From Sinomonas terrae (GTDB lineage Bacteria > Actinomycetota > Actinomycetes > Actinomycetales > Micrococcaceae): a DNA stretch of 64,000 nt. The DNA is taken from positions 4,154,001 to 4,218,000 of the forward strand of contig NZ_JAKZBV010000001.1 in the NCBI RefSeq assembly GCF_022539255.1. The letters are read 5' to 3'. Position 1 is the first letter of the stretch, and each line of letters begins with the position of its first letter. Made by a program: the position numbers and the translations under genes. Positions 17,377 through 26,029 of the stretch are shown here, in pieces. The notes under the pieces were generated by a model. The model ran no database searches, was not told the DNA's origin, and was given only the letters and a program-made list of their open reading frames with translations.

Positions 17377-17407
17377 GGGACTGTCCCGTGTCACGGGTGG
17401 GTTGGGC
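17377..17407 (+). repeat. relic of an IS256-type terminal repeat
   Basis: GGGACTGTCCCGTGTCACGG followed by GTGGGTTGGG resembles the left end of the neighbouring element (GGGACTGTCCGAATAACGGT, then GGGTTCGG). It stops exactly where the IS3 element starts. It is probably the end of a related copy destroyed by later events. Confidence 0.45.
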
Positions 17408-17440
17408 TGCGTCAAGTTTTGTAGACAGTCTGTTTGTGGG

Positions 17441-18332
17441 TCAGGCAGCGGTTGCGGCCTGAGGGGTCTGGCTGTCGCGGAGCGCGTCCGCTGGGGTGCG
17501 GTAGCCGAGGGTGGAGTGGCGGCGTCGGCGGTTGTAGAAGACCTCGATGTACTGCATCACGGCGAACCTCGCCCTCGCTCGCGTGCGGAACGAGTGCCGG
17601 TGGTACATCTCGTTCTTGAGCATGCTGAACCACGATTCCGCGACGGCGTTAAGAGGGACGACCCTGTCCTCCCGACGGAGAGCCTCCTCCGAGCCTTCGG
17701 GCGTGGTCGGCGTACTCCTGGGAGGTGTACTGGGCGCCGCGGTCGCTGTGAAAGATGGCACCGGGGCGGATGTGACCGTGGGTGTGCGCCATGCGCAGGG
17801 CATCGGAAATGAGCTCTGTGCGCATGTGCTCGGCCATCGACCAGCCCACGACCATGCGGGTGTGCAGGTCGATCACTGTCGCAAGGTAGAGCCAGCCCTC
17901 CCCGGTCCTGAGGTAGGTGATGTCCCCGACGAGCTTGGTCCCGGGCTCGGCGGCGGTGAAGTCCCGCCGCACCAGGTCGGGGCGCTTCTCGGCATCGTCG
18001 GCGGGGATCGTCGTGCGCTTCCTGGAGCGCGGCTGGATGCCGAAGATGCCCTGCTGGCGCATGAGCTTGCGCACCAGGCCCTCGGAGGCCGCAACGCCGG
18101 CTGCGGCCAGGTCCGCACGGACCCGGCGGTGGCCGTTAACCCCGTGGGACATCTCGTGGCTGGCCTTCACCCGGCGGGCGAGGTCCTCGCGGCGGGCCTT
18201 CGACGGCGGCACTGCTCCGAGCCTGCTGGCCCACGCGTAGTAGCCGGCCCGTGAGACTCCGAGCAGTCTGGCCATGAAGCCGACTGAGTGGTTGGCCTTC
18301 TCCGCGTGCATCAGCGTGAACTTCTCGTTCAC
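17441..18332 (-). pseudogene. IS3-family transposase orfB, frameshifted
   Basis: It begins MNEKFTLMHAEKANHSVGFM and overlaps orfA by 4 nt. The HTH_21 region (HGVNGHRRVRADLAAAG) and the integrase core are present: KLVGDITYLRT (first Asp) and AIFHSDRGAQYTSQEY (second Asp). After YADHARRLG about two bases are missing over roughly 45 bp. The C-terminal part NAVAESWFSMLKNEMYHR, with the catalytic Glu, is in another frame and continues to IEVFYNRRRRHSTLGYRTPA. The two damage sites may be real decay or assembly error. Confidence 0.82.
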
Positions 18333-18625
18333 GGCTGCTCCTTGGCGAAGAAGGCCGCGGCTTTTTTCAAGAAGGCGTTCTCCTCCGCCAGCCTCCGGTT
18401 CTCCGCCTCGAGCTGCGCTATCCGCGCCGCTTCGACCGGGGAAGGCGCCTGCCCCGCGGGCAGGCGCTCATGCTGCTGCCGGTACGCCTTCACCCAATAC
18501 CCCAGCGAGCTCTCGTTGATCTCGAGCTCCTTGGCGACCTGCGCGATCGGCCGGCCCGACTGCACCACGAGTTGGACCGCATCGGCCTTGAACTCGGGAG
18601 TGAACTTCCTGCGATTCGTAGACAT
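18329..18625 (-). CDS. IS3-family transposase orfA
   Basis: A 98-aa helix-turn-helix protein, MSTNRRKFTPEFKADAVQLV, with INESSLGYWVKAYRQQHE and a leucine-zipper C-terminus (ARIAQLEAENRRLAEENAFL). It is the DNA-binding half of the transposase. It overlaps orfB by the ATGA at 18329-18332. It is intact, but useless without orfB. Confidence 0.9.
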   Translation of the reverse strand: MSTNRRKFTPEFKADAVQLVVQSGRPIAQVAKELEINESSLGYWVKAYRQQHERLPAGQAPSPVEAARIAQLEAENRRLAEENAFLKKAAAFFAKEQP

Positions 18626-18675
18626 GACGCCCCGAGCGTCCTTCCTGATAACGACTGTCTACGAGAAGTGTCACA

Positions 18676-19559
18676 CCCCGGGACAGCTTGCTGCGTCCAT
18701 TCCATGCCTCCACGAAGTCCATGCCTGATCCACCAAGACTAGGGGCGGCCGGGGGCGCCGGGAGGACCGGAACAGGGCGGCTGCGGGAAAACTCGCACAT
18801 TCCTTCAGGACGGCCCTCGAGGGCCCGGAGCCCCTGTGCGCTGATCACCGGTGGTGCGCCCAAGCCGGTGATGCAGAGCGTGCACGTCCTTGGTCCGCTC
18901 CGGGCGCCAGGCCTCCCCGCCCCCGGGGCACGCGCGTGCGTCGGGTGCTCCAGCGTCCCCGGCCACCGCACCGCCTTCGCCGTCTCCCTCCCAGCCGCCG
19001 ACTCCCTGCGCCCCGTCCCGGTTGCGGGAGACGAAGGAGGGCGGCCAGAGCATGGGCGGCGGCTGGCGCCGCGCATTGAGAATGCTGCGGCCTTTTGCCG
19101 TTCCCTGCGTGCCCTTAGGATGCTGGGGTAATCCTTGGGATATCCTCGGGGAAAACCGGCGAATTTCCCGCTCGAATTCATGGGGCCCGTTGCTATTCTC
19201 GTATTGCTCTTCCCGGTAATTCGCTTTGCCGGGCGCGCCCCGATGAGGGTCCGGTATTCATGGTGCCGAGTTCTTGGCTGGGTGCGGCTTGAGGAGGGGC
19301 GGGGGCCTTGGCCAAGGCTTCCTGCCCTGTCTGGCGCTGTCGTCCCGGTCCCGGAGAAAAGGGCGGGGAGGGCGGCGGACAGGACGGCTCAAACGCGTAT
19401 CCGGTGCGGCTCCCGCTGCACATGCCACGGCCGTCCGTGGAATTCCTGCCCGCGGGATTTATGCGCTTCGGGCAGGCGGCAGGGGTTTGTCAGGCCGGGC
19501 GATGGCGGCTCATTAATGCGTGCCAGTACCGGTCCCTTCGAAGAGAAAACAGGAATATC
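18676..19559. other. gene-free stretch upstream of the WxL gene
   Basis: Almost 900 bp without a supported gene. Composition becomes more AT-rich after 19080, where the WxL operon promoter probably lies. I could not define -35 and -10 boxes with confidence. The last bases hold AGGA about 5 nt before the WxL start. Confidence 0.35.
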
Positions 19560-19677
19560 ATGCGCAGAACTACAAAGGCCCTGGCGGTTCTCGCCGTCTC
19601 GGGGATCGCACTCGGCGCGGGCGCGGCGGCGGCCTCGGCCGACACGGTCGACTCGACCGTGTCGGGCGGTTCGCTGT

Positions 19678-21126
19678 GGAGGTGTCAGATCTTCTGTGTA
19701 AGGGGTGACGGCCGGATCTGAAGGGATCAGGATCATGACCATGACAGAGGACGAGGAGCAGGGCCGGCGCCGCTCGACGGCCGAGGTCGCCGCGGACCTG
19801 GAGGCCTCCGGGGCCCTGGACGCTCTCTTCGCCAGGATCGACTCGGGCGAGGTCCAGCTCACCGGCGACGGGGGCCTGCTGCCCGGGCTTCTCAAGGCGG
19901 CCCTCGAGCGCGGCCTGCAGGCGGAGATGAGCTCCCATCTGGGCTACGAGAAGGGCGACCCGGAGGCAGCGTCGTTCCCGAACTCGCGCAACGGCACGAG
20001 CCCGAAGACGGTCGCCACCGAGGTCGGGGATGTGGGCCTGGAGGTGCCGCGCGACCGGGACGGGACCTTCGCCCCGCGCCTGGTCCCGAAGGGATCCCGG
20101 CGTCTCGGGGGCCTGGACGAGATGATCATCTCCCTCTACGCCGGCGGGATGACGATCCGGGACATCCAGCACCATCTCGCCTCCACCATCGGCACCGAGC
20201 TCTCGCACGAGACCATCTCCAAGATCACCGACGAGATCCTCGAGGAGGTCCTGGCCTGGCAGCGGCGCCCCCTGGAGGCCTTCTACCCGGTGGTCTACCT
20301 GGACGCCCTGGTCGTCAAGGTCCGCGACGGGGCCCACGTGCGCAACAAGGCCGCCCACATCGCCGTCGGCGTGGACCTGGAGGGCATCAAGCACGTACTC
20401 GGGATCTGGGTCCAGGCCGCCGAGGGCGCCAAGTTCTGGGCCGGGGTCTGCGCCGAGCTGGCCAACCGCGGCGTCGCCGACGTCCTGGTCGTCTGCTGCG
20501 ACGGCCTCACCGGCCTGCCCGAGGCGATCGAGGCCACCTGGCCGGGCTCGATGGTCCAGACCTGCGTCGTGCACCTGATCCGCGCCGCCATGCGCTTCGT
20601 GAACTACGGCCACCGCAAGGCCGTCGCCGCCGCCCTGAAGACCGTCTACCAGGCCCCCGACGCCCCCACCGCCAGAGCCGCCCTGGACGCCTTCGCCGCG
20701 AGCGAGCTCGGCAAGAGGAACCCCAACACCGTCCGCGTCTTCGCCGACGCCTGGGAGCGCTTCACCCCGTTCCTGGCCTTCCCGCCCATGCTGCGCCGCG
20801 TCATCTACACCACCAACTCCATCGAGTCCCTGAACTATCAGCTGCGCAAGATCATCAAGAACCGCGGCCACTTCCCCAACGACGACGCCGTCGTCAAGCT
20901 CCTCTGGCTCGCCATCTGCAACATCGAGGACAAGCGCGCCCGCGACCGCCAGCGCGAACGCGACCAGAACGTCCCCTCCGACAAGCGCCACGCCGACGGA
21001 CGCCTCGTCGAAGGCCAGGTCACCACCAACTGGAAGCAGGCCCTCGCCCAGCTCGCCCTCGCCTACCCCGACCGCATCAACCCCTACCTATGACCCCGCC
21101 CCTTACACAGAAGACTTGACAAGCTC
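19678..21126 (+). mobile_element. IS256-family element, copy 2 (intact)
   Basis: 1449 bp with a perfect 8-bp target duplication TTCGCTGT (19670-19677 and 21127-21134). Terminal repeats are GGAGGTGTCAGATCTTCTGT and, inverted at the right end, GAGCTTGTCAAGTCTTCTGT. It matches copy 1 at 3402-4846 except for the 4 bp missing there. It carries a full transposase and interrupts the WxL gene. Confidence 0.95.
19735..21093 (+). CDS. IS256-family transposase (intact copy)
   Basis: A 452-aa mutator-type transposase. DDE residues are visible in YPVVYLDALVVKVRDG, VLVVCCDGLTGLPEA and YTTNSIESLNYQLRK, with the QTCVVHLIRAAMRF signature between them. The ATG at 19735 lies 9 nt after AAGGGA; an ATG at 19741 is also possible. 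This copy could supply transposase in trans to the frameshifted copy at 3402-4846. Confidence 0.94.
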   Translation: MTMTEDEEQGRRRSTAEVAADLEASGALDALFARIDSGEVQLTGDGGLLPGLLKAALERGLQAEMSSHLGYEKGDPEAASFPNSRNGTSPKTVATEVGDVGLEVPRDRDGTFAPRLVPKGSRRLGGLDEMIISLYAGGMTIRDIQHHLASTIGTELSHETISKITDEILEEVLAWQRRPLEAFYPVVYLDALVVKVRDGAHVRNKAAHIAVGVDLEGIKHVLGIWVQAAEGAKFWAGVCAELANRGVADVLVVCCDGLTGLPEAIEATWPGSMVQTCVVHLIRAAMRFVNYGHRKAVAAALKTVYQAPDAPTARAALDAFAASELGKRNPNTVRVFADAWERFTPFLAFPPMLRRVIYTTNSIESLNYQLRKIIKNRGHFPNDDAVVKLLWLAICNIEDKRARDRQRERDQNVPSDKRHADGRLVEGQVTTNWKQALAQLALAYPDRINPYL

Positions 21127-21702
21127 TTCGCTGTCGGTGACCACCGCGGCCCCGACCCTCTCGGCGGTGACGCTGAACGGGACGAACACCCAGACCTCCA
21201 CCGGCACCTCGGGGACCTGGACCATCACGGACGCCCGGGGCACCGGGGCGAACTGGACGGTCTCGGCCAGCGCGACGGCCTTCACCAGCGCCGCGGGCAC
21301 GGTGGAGACCACGGCCCGGACGATCCCGGCGACCGCGCTGACGGTCACCCCGGGCACGGTCGCCCCGGGCGCCGGCGCCGACGCCGCCACGATCAGCGCA
21401 CCGGCGCTGGCGATGTCCACGACCTCCCAGGCCCTGATCAGCGCCACCGGCCCGGCCAAGGGCACCTACACGCTGGCCCCCTCGTTCAGCCTGGCCATCC
21501 CGGCCAACGCCTACCGCTCCAACTACTCCGGCGCGGTCGGCTCCACGGCCCTGAACCCCTACACCTCCACCGTGACCTACACCATCGGCTGACACCCGGC
21601 CGAGACGGTGGCCTGCCCGTTGCGTCATTGGCGGGCGGGCAGGCCACCGGCCCCAGCACCGAGCATCCGCAATCCCCATCGACCCCAGGAATCGAAGAAG
21701 CC

Positions 21703-22761
21703 GTGACCGCAAAGCCCTCCCACCCGCTCCGCCGGCGCCTCCGGCCCGCCCTGGCCGCCCTGGCCCTGGCCCTGGCCGGCCTCGCCGCCGCCGGCGCCCC
21801 GGCCCTGGCCGTGGACAACGGCACACTGGGAATCAGGCCCTCCAACGAGTCCGACTTCTTCCACCTCGACCTCGCCCCCGGCGCCGCCACCGACGCCACC
21901 GCGATCGTCTCCAACCACACCGGCGCCCCGGTCACCCTGCTGACCTACCCCGTCGACGGGCAGAACACCGCCCAGGGCACCTTCGCCTTCGCCGGGCAGG
22001 ACGACCCCGCCAAGGGCATCGGGTCCTGGGTGCACCTGGACGCCGGACAGGTCACCGTCCCCGCGAACACCGACCTGCCCGTGCACTTCCGCCTCACCGT
22101 CCCCCAGGGCACCCCGCCCGGGGACTACGCCGGCGGCCTCATCATCCAGGCACCCCCCGTCCAGGGGAAGACCACCACCGTCCACGACACCGCCGTGCGG
22201 ATCGACACCGTCCAGCGCCAGGGCGTGCGGATCTACCTCAAGGTCGACGGGACCCCCGTCAAGTCCCAATCCCACGGCACCCTCGCCTGGACCCAGCACG
22301 GATCCGACCTGGACTTCACCCTGCCGGTGACCAACACAGGCAACACCATCCTGCACCCCACCGCGGACCTGGACCTCACCGGATGGCCCGAGAACGGCGC
22401 CCAGGCCAAATTCGACACCCCCGAGGCCGTCCTGCCCGGGGCCACCGTCGACCTCCACGCCACCCTCCACAACGCACCCCCCGCCCAGACCGGCACCGCC
22501 GAGGCCAAGATCGCCTCCGAGGCCGGCACCCAGGACGCCGCCGCCAGCGTCCTCTACGCCCCCTGGCTGGCCCTGGGCATCGCCCTGCTGGCCCTGGCCG
22601 CCGCCGCCTACGCCGCCTTCCGGCTCGCCAGATTCGTCCGCCGCGCCCGCGCCGCCCTCGCCCAGGCCGCCGCCGCCCAGAGCACTGGAACCTGGCCCGC
22701 CGCCCCGCCGGCACAGGGCCGCACGGCACAGGACGGCACGGCACCGACCGGCCGGCGCTGA
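21703..22761 (+). CDS. DUF916 (WxL-interacting, WxLIP-type) membrane-anchored surface protein
   Basis: A 352-aa exported protein. A signal peptide (RRRLRPALAALALALAGLAA, cleaved near APALAVDNG) is followed by the DUF916 domain (about residues 40-165: LGIRPSNESDFFHLDLAPG, TDATAIVSNHTGAPVTLLTY, LPVHFRLTVPQGTPPGDYAG). A second beta domain comes next (about 180-290), then a membrane anchor (LALGIALLALAAAAYAAFRL, about 300-320) and a basic cytoplasmic tail. In Firmicutes, proteins of this kind bind WxL proteins and peptidoglycan. It lies 110 bp after the split WxL gene. The GTG at 21703 is chosen from the signal peptide. Confidence 0.85.
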   Translation: MTAKPSHPLRRRLRPALAALALALAGLAAAGAPALAVDNGTLGIRPSNESDFFHLDLAPGAATDATAIVSNHTGAPVTLLTYPVDGQNTAQGTFAFAGQDDPAKGIGSWVHLDAGQVTVPANTDLPVHFRLTVPQGTPPGDYAGGLIIQAPPVQGKTTTVHDTAVRIDTVQRQGVRIYLKVDGTPVKSQSHGTLAWTQHGSDLDFTLPVTNTGNTILHPTADLDLTGWPENGAQAKFDTPEAVLPGATVDLHATLHNAPPAQTGTAEAKIASEAGTQDAAASVLYAPWLALGIALLALAAAAYAAFRLARFVRRARAALAQAAAAQSTGTWPAAPPAQGRTAQDGTAPTGRR

Positions 22762-22805
22762 GCCCCACCGGCCCCGCCCCTTGCGGGGGCAGAGAGGAGA
22801 AGGCC

Positions 22806-23048
22806 ATGGGAGAGCGGTTCGGGACCCAGCTGCGCGCCGAGCGCACCGCGCGCGGCCTGTCCCAGACCCAGCTGGGCGGGGAGGAACATTCCCCCAGCTA
22901 CATCTGCCTGCTCGAGATCGGACGCCGCGAGCCCACGCCCGAGATCATCGCCGAGCTCGCCGCACGCCTGGAGCTCGCCCCGTTACCTTTTTCGTGGCTC
23001 CCCGATCCGGCAGGATCAGGGGTGTTGGCCGGTCGGGTTCCGGCATGA
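22806..23048 (+). pseudogene. XRE-family helix-turn-helix regulator, truncated by an IS110 remnant
   Basis: An N-terminal XRE domain: FGTQLRAERTARGLSQTQLG, SYICLLEIGRREPTPEIIAE and LAARLELAP. After about residue 59 the sequence becomes foreign (LPFSWLPDPAGSG) and stops 21 codons later, where the IS110 remnant begins. Relatives of this domain usually continue into a long TPR or sensor region, lost here. A 44-bp gap separates it from the DUF916 gene, so it may once have regulated the WxL operon. Confidence 0.6.
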
Positions 23049-23636
23049 CGTTCTGCCCCCAGTCGCCCATGATCCGAATCTTCTATATCTGTCAAGCCGC
23101 CCGCGGGATCGTGCCGTCGTGGGCGTGGAGCGCGTTGAGGGCGCGGTAGAGGCGGCGGGCGAGGTAGCGCTTGAGGCATCGTCGCATCTCGCGTGGGGTC
23201 TTGCCTTCGGCCTTGCGGCGTTCGGCGTAGGCCCGGGTATCGGGGTCGTGGACGGTGCGGACGACGGTGGCCATGTGGAGGGCGTTGTTCAGGCGCCTGT
23301 CCCCGCCGCGATTGAGCCGGTGGCGCACCGTGTTCCCTGAGGATGCGGGGATGGGGTTCACGCCGGCGAGGGCGGCGAAGGCTGCCTCGGAGCGCACCCG
23401 GCCCAGATGCGACCATGCCGTGTAGACCACGGCGGCGGTGATTGGGCCGATGCCAGTCTCCTCCAGCAGGGGCGCTGCGGGGCTGGCCTCGAGGATCTCG
23501 GTGGTGCGGTCGCGGTTGTCCTTGAGCTCGCCGTCGAGGACGGTGATGCGCTTGGCGAGCCGGACCGCGTCCGCCCGCTCGGTGGCAGCGGCGAGGGCCT
23601 CGTTCCGGGCACGCCAGTGGGAGACCTCGATGATTT
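22981..23636 (-). mobile_element. IS110-family element, 3' remnant
   Basis: The coding part holds the C-terminal half of an IS110 transposase and a roughly 110-bp noncoding end. The 5' half of the element is missing: at 23637 the sequence switches to a DeoR-family gene fragment. A CCCCTGATCC/GGATCGGGG hairpin near 23008-23035 could be a terminator. The left boundary is approximate because IS110 elements lack terminal inverted repeats. Confidence 0.65.
23092..23636 (-). pseudogene. IS110-family transposase, C-terminal fragment
   Basis: About 180 residues remain. A coiled segment (RNEALAAATERADAVRLAKR, ITVLDGELKDNRDRTTEILE) is followed by the Transposase_20 domain: EETGIGPITAAVVYTAWSHL, FAALAGVNPIPASSGNTVRH and RLNRGGDRRLNNALHMATVV. 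The conserved Ser of ASSGNT and Gly of LAGVNP are present. The N-terminal DEDD nuclease domain is missing, so the product is inactive. Confidence 0.85.
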
Positions 23637-24169
23637 AAGGGATCGCCCACGCCTGCATCGGCATGGTCTCCGAACGGGACACCATCATCATCGACGCCGG
23701 CACGACCTGCTACGAGATAGCCCGGCAGCTGCCCTCCGATTTCAAGGGCACGATCATCACCCACTCCGCCCCGGCCATCCAGCAATGCCTCCGGCTCGCC
23801 TCCGCCCGCACAATCTGTCTCGGAGGAGAACTTCTGCACGACAGCCAGGCCTTCATCGGCGAAATGGCCGTGGCCGCAACCGCAAGGCTGCGCGCCCAGA
23901 AGGCCTTCATCGGAGCCGCCGCAGTCCGACCGGACGGGCTCTATGTGGATCGCGACCTCGAACTCGCAGCCAAACGCTCCCTCATCCGCTCCGCCGACCA
24001 GGTCATCGTCGTCGCCGCAGCCGGGAAGATGGGCCGTTCCGCCCTCGTGCACCTCATGGACTTCAGCCCCGTCGACGTCCTCGTCACCGACGCCCCACCC
24101 CCGGCAGAGATCGCCGCAGCCCTCGAAGAATCCGGCGTCGAGCTCGTCGTCGCCCAGTCCTCCACCTGA
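23637..24169 (+). pseudogene. DeoR-family regulator, sensor-domain fragment
   Basis: It begins in mid-gene, right after the IS110 remnant, as IAHACIGMVSERDTIIIDAG. It contains most of the DeoR C-terminal sugar-phosphate sensor domain: DAGTTCYEIARQLP, GGELLHDSQAFIGEMA, KAFIGAAAVRPDGLYVDRDL, AKRSLIRSADQVIVVA. The N-terminal helix-turn-helix is missing. A GTG/ATG start at 23663 could express the sensor alone, but no ribosome binding site is evident. The lost target may have been a sugar operon. Confidence 0.8.
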
Positions 24170-24586
24170 GCCGCCGAGCCCGCAGGGAGGGGCAAGGAAA
24201 ACTCGCGGCGAGGCGACCCGTCCCGGGGTCCGACCAGTCGTACTGCTCGCGTACCCAGACCGGTCCGCCTGGCCGCTTTACTACCCTCGCGCACCTCCGC
24301 CGTGGTGTCGCGGACCGAGTACCTCGTAGAGGGAGGGCTCGATCCGGGACCCAGAGGGCGTATCGGCTGCCGGTCCCGTCGAATGAGCCGTTCACTTCCG
24401 GCCCTGCTGAAGCGTCCCACTGGGTTTTCCCGGTGGGGCGCTTCTTCGTCTGCCGAGGCTCCACTTCTGGTGATGCTGCCCACATTCGAGGGGCAATTGG
24501 CCCTCCTGGGGCCCGAGGCGGTGACGGACCGCTGGACTGCCGCACACATGTATTCCGACAGCGAAAAGCACGAGCATCGGAGCACC
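24170..24586. other. gene-free stretch with a strong hairpin
   Basis: About 400 bp lacking a supported gene. At 24409-24444, GAAGCGTCCCACTGGG is followed by TTTT and then CCCGGTGGGGCGCTTC, a long stem with a few mismatches. It could be a terminator or a recombination site. No coding frame spans it convincingly. Confidence 0.4.
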
Positions 24587-24988
24587 ATGGACAGCAGCAC
24601 CACCAAGGCCGCAACCACCACCACGACCGCCGGCGAGGCTGGCATCGCTGCGGCAATCGGGGGCCTGCTCAGCGAGTACGAGGCGCTCGAGGAGAGGATG
24701 ACGCTCCCGGCGCACGGCCGCCGCGCCTTCGCGATGGAGCGGCTTGCTGCTGCCTGCTTCGCCGCGGTCGAGGAGTACCTCGACCCCTACGGGCTCGACT
24801 CCCTCAACGAGCGGGCCGCCGAGGAGGCCCTTGGGTGGTCGCTCGCCGCCGCGGACCAGATGACGACGATCATGCTCGACTTCCGCGAGACGGTCGAGAG
24901 CGGCGGTCTGGGCTCCGATGACGGCTGCCGGGATGGGCTCCGCAGCGCCCTGCTCGAGATGTGGCGCATCGCGATGACACTGCGATAG
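24587..24988 (+). CDS. hypothetical protein, 133 aa
   Basis: It starts MDSSTTKAATTTTTAGEAGI, with GGAG 6 nt upstream. After a Thr-rich N-terminus it is helical and acidic (LLSEYEALEERMTLPAHGRR, FAMERLAAACFAAVEEYLDP, AADQMTTIMLDFRETVESGG). It has no signal peptide or membrane segment. It points toward the leftward mobilization genes and may belong to the same mobile module. The family is not recognised. Confidence 0.5.
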   Translation: MDSSTTKAATTTTTAGEAGIAAAIGGLLSEYEALEERMTLPAHGRRAFAMERLAAACFAAVEEYLDPYGLDSLNERAAEEALGWSLAAADQMTTIMLDFRETVESGGLGSDDGCRDGLRSALLEMWRIAMTLR

Positions 24989-25159
24989 CCAGCGGGAGCA
25001 CTGGTACTGGTAGAGCCTGGGTCCGGCGCGGCCCAGCGTTGACCCCTTCGGACGGCGCGGACCATCTCGAAGATCATCCCGTGCAGCGGCGGTGCCGTAT
25101 CGACTTTGTTGTCGGGCCAGCTGCCGCATGCTTCCTCTCGATGAACTCCGTGCTCGGTG

Positions 25160-26029
25160 TCATCGCTTGCCTTTCCGCCGTCGGGGCCACTGCGGCATCC
25201 CGGCGCCCTTCCAGGCACCGATCAGGGAGGCGGTCCACCTGACTCCTGCATAGAGCCCGTACGCAGCCGCAGAGAGGCCGCAGACTACGGCTAGCCAGCG
25301 CCCGATGCCGAGCCACACGCTTCCGTCTACGTCAGTGGCCCACTGCACCCCCGCGAAGAGGCCGCCGATGACCATCCAGATCCCGGCGACTACGGTCGCG
25401 ACGGGCAGGAGTGTCAGGAACATCGCGGCAGAAGCTGACCAGAGCTGGCGAGCGGCCAGCCTCGCGGTGCCTGCCATGATCAGCTGCGCACGTTCGTTCG
25501 CAGCGGCCAGATTGGCGGTGAGGACCCTGGAGGCTTCACCGCCGATCTTGCTGACCGCCTCTTCGATCTGCCGGGTCGCCCGCTTTTCCATGCGCTCCAT
25601 GGCTGCTGCGGTGCTGCTGATGAGAGCCTTGTTCTCGGCAGCCTGCAGCCGGAGCCCCTCAACTGCCGAAGCCGTGGTCTGCCGGTTCCTCTGAGCCTCG
25701 AGGACCAAGCTGTTCGAGGCGGCGCTGAAGTTCTTTCCGTCGAGACTGTGCGAGAACTCGACGAGCGTCTTCTCGATCTCGCTCAGCCTGTTCTCGATTC
25801 TCACGCTCTGCCACGACGTGCTGCCGGAGGGCAGCGAGGTCGGCGGCAGGGCCTTCTTCACCTCGTCCCTGACCGTCTCCTCGATCACGACCTGCAGATG
25901 CGCCTTCAGGCCGTTCACGGCCTTCGTCTGCGCGTTCACCGCGGCGATGACCTCGGCGTTCGACGGCTCCGACGGAATCGACGGCGTCGAGTCCTGCTGC
26001 TCCTGCCGGAGCCGGTCGGCGAGTCCCAT
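25160..26029 (-). CDS. coiled-coil membrane protein of the mobilization module
   Basis: A 289-aa protein, MGLADRLRQEQQDSTPSIPS. Residues 25-190 are helical and coiled-coil-like (IENRLSEIEKTLVEFSHSL, ALISSTAAAMERMEKRATRQ). Two membrane segments follow (AAMFLTLLPVATVVAGIWMV and WLAVVCGLSAAAYGLYAG), and the tail is basic (PRRRKGKR). The start follows AGAAGGGA. It overlaps the 3' part of the relaxase gene by about 370 bp in another frame, as mob genes often do. It may anchor the relaxosome at the membrane or aid coupling. That role is inferred from position. Confidence 0.65.
   Translation of the reverse strand: MGLADRLRQEQQDSTPSIPSEPSNAEVIAAVNAQTKAVNGLKAHLQVVIEETVRDEVKKALPPTSLPSGSTSWQSVRIENRLSEIEKTLVEFSHSLDGKNFSAASNSLVLEAQRNRQTTASAVEGLRLQAAENKALISSTAAAMERMEKRATRQIEEAVSKIGGEASRVLTANLAAANERAQLIMAGTARLAARQLWSASAAMFLTLLPVATVVAGIWMVIGGLFAGVQWATDVDGSVWLGIGRWLAVVCGLSAAAYGLYAGVRWTASLIGAWKGAGMPQWPRRRKGKR

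Larger units (their letters stand above)
17408..18675 (-). mobile_element. IS3-family element with a damaged orfB
   Basis: It carries orfA and orfB read leftward. The ends are imperfect inverted repeats: TGCGTCAAGTTTTGTAGACA on the left and, on the other strand, TGTGACACTTCTCGTAGACA on the right. I see no 3-bp target duplication. The orfB frame is broken twice near 17690-17710, so the copy is probably dead. Confidence 0.82.
19560..21592 (+). pseudogene. WxL-domain surface protein gene, split by an IS256 insertion
   Basis: The 5' part (19560-19677) encodes a signal peptide, MRRTTKALAVLAVSGIALG...AAASADTVDS. The 3' part (from 21135) encodes the rest. Joining 19677 to 21135, which leaves one copy of the 8-bp target, restores one frame of 191 codons across VSGGSLSVTTAAPTLSAV. 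The WxL signature is seen as TWTITDARGTGANWTVSASA and the C-terminal SYTSTVTYTIG-like end (NPYTSTVTYTIG). WxL proteins bind peptidoglycan noncovalently at the cell surface. The DUF916 partner follows. The insertion should abolish the product unless IS256 excises precisely. Confidence 0.88.

Noticed and set aside
24190..24400. Minus-strand frame with RPGGPVWVREQYDWSDPGTG
   Set aside because: A short protein-like run is visible, but there is no start, no ribosome binding site and the frame degrades on both sides. It may be a relic, not a gene.
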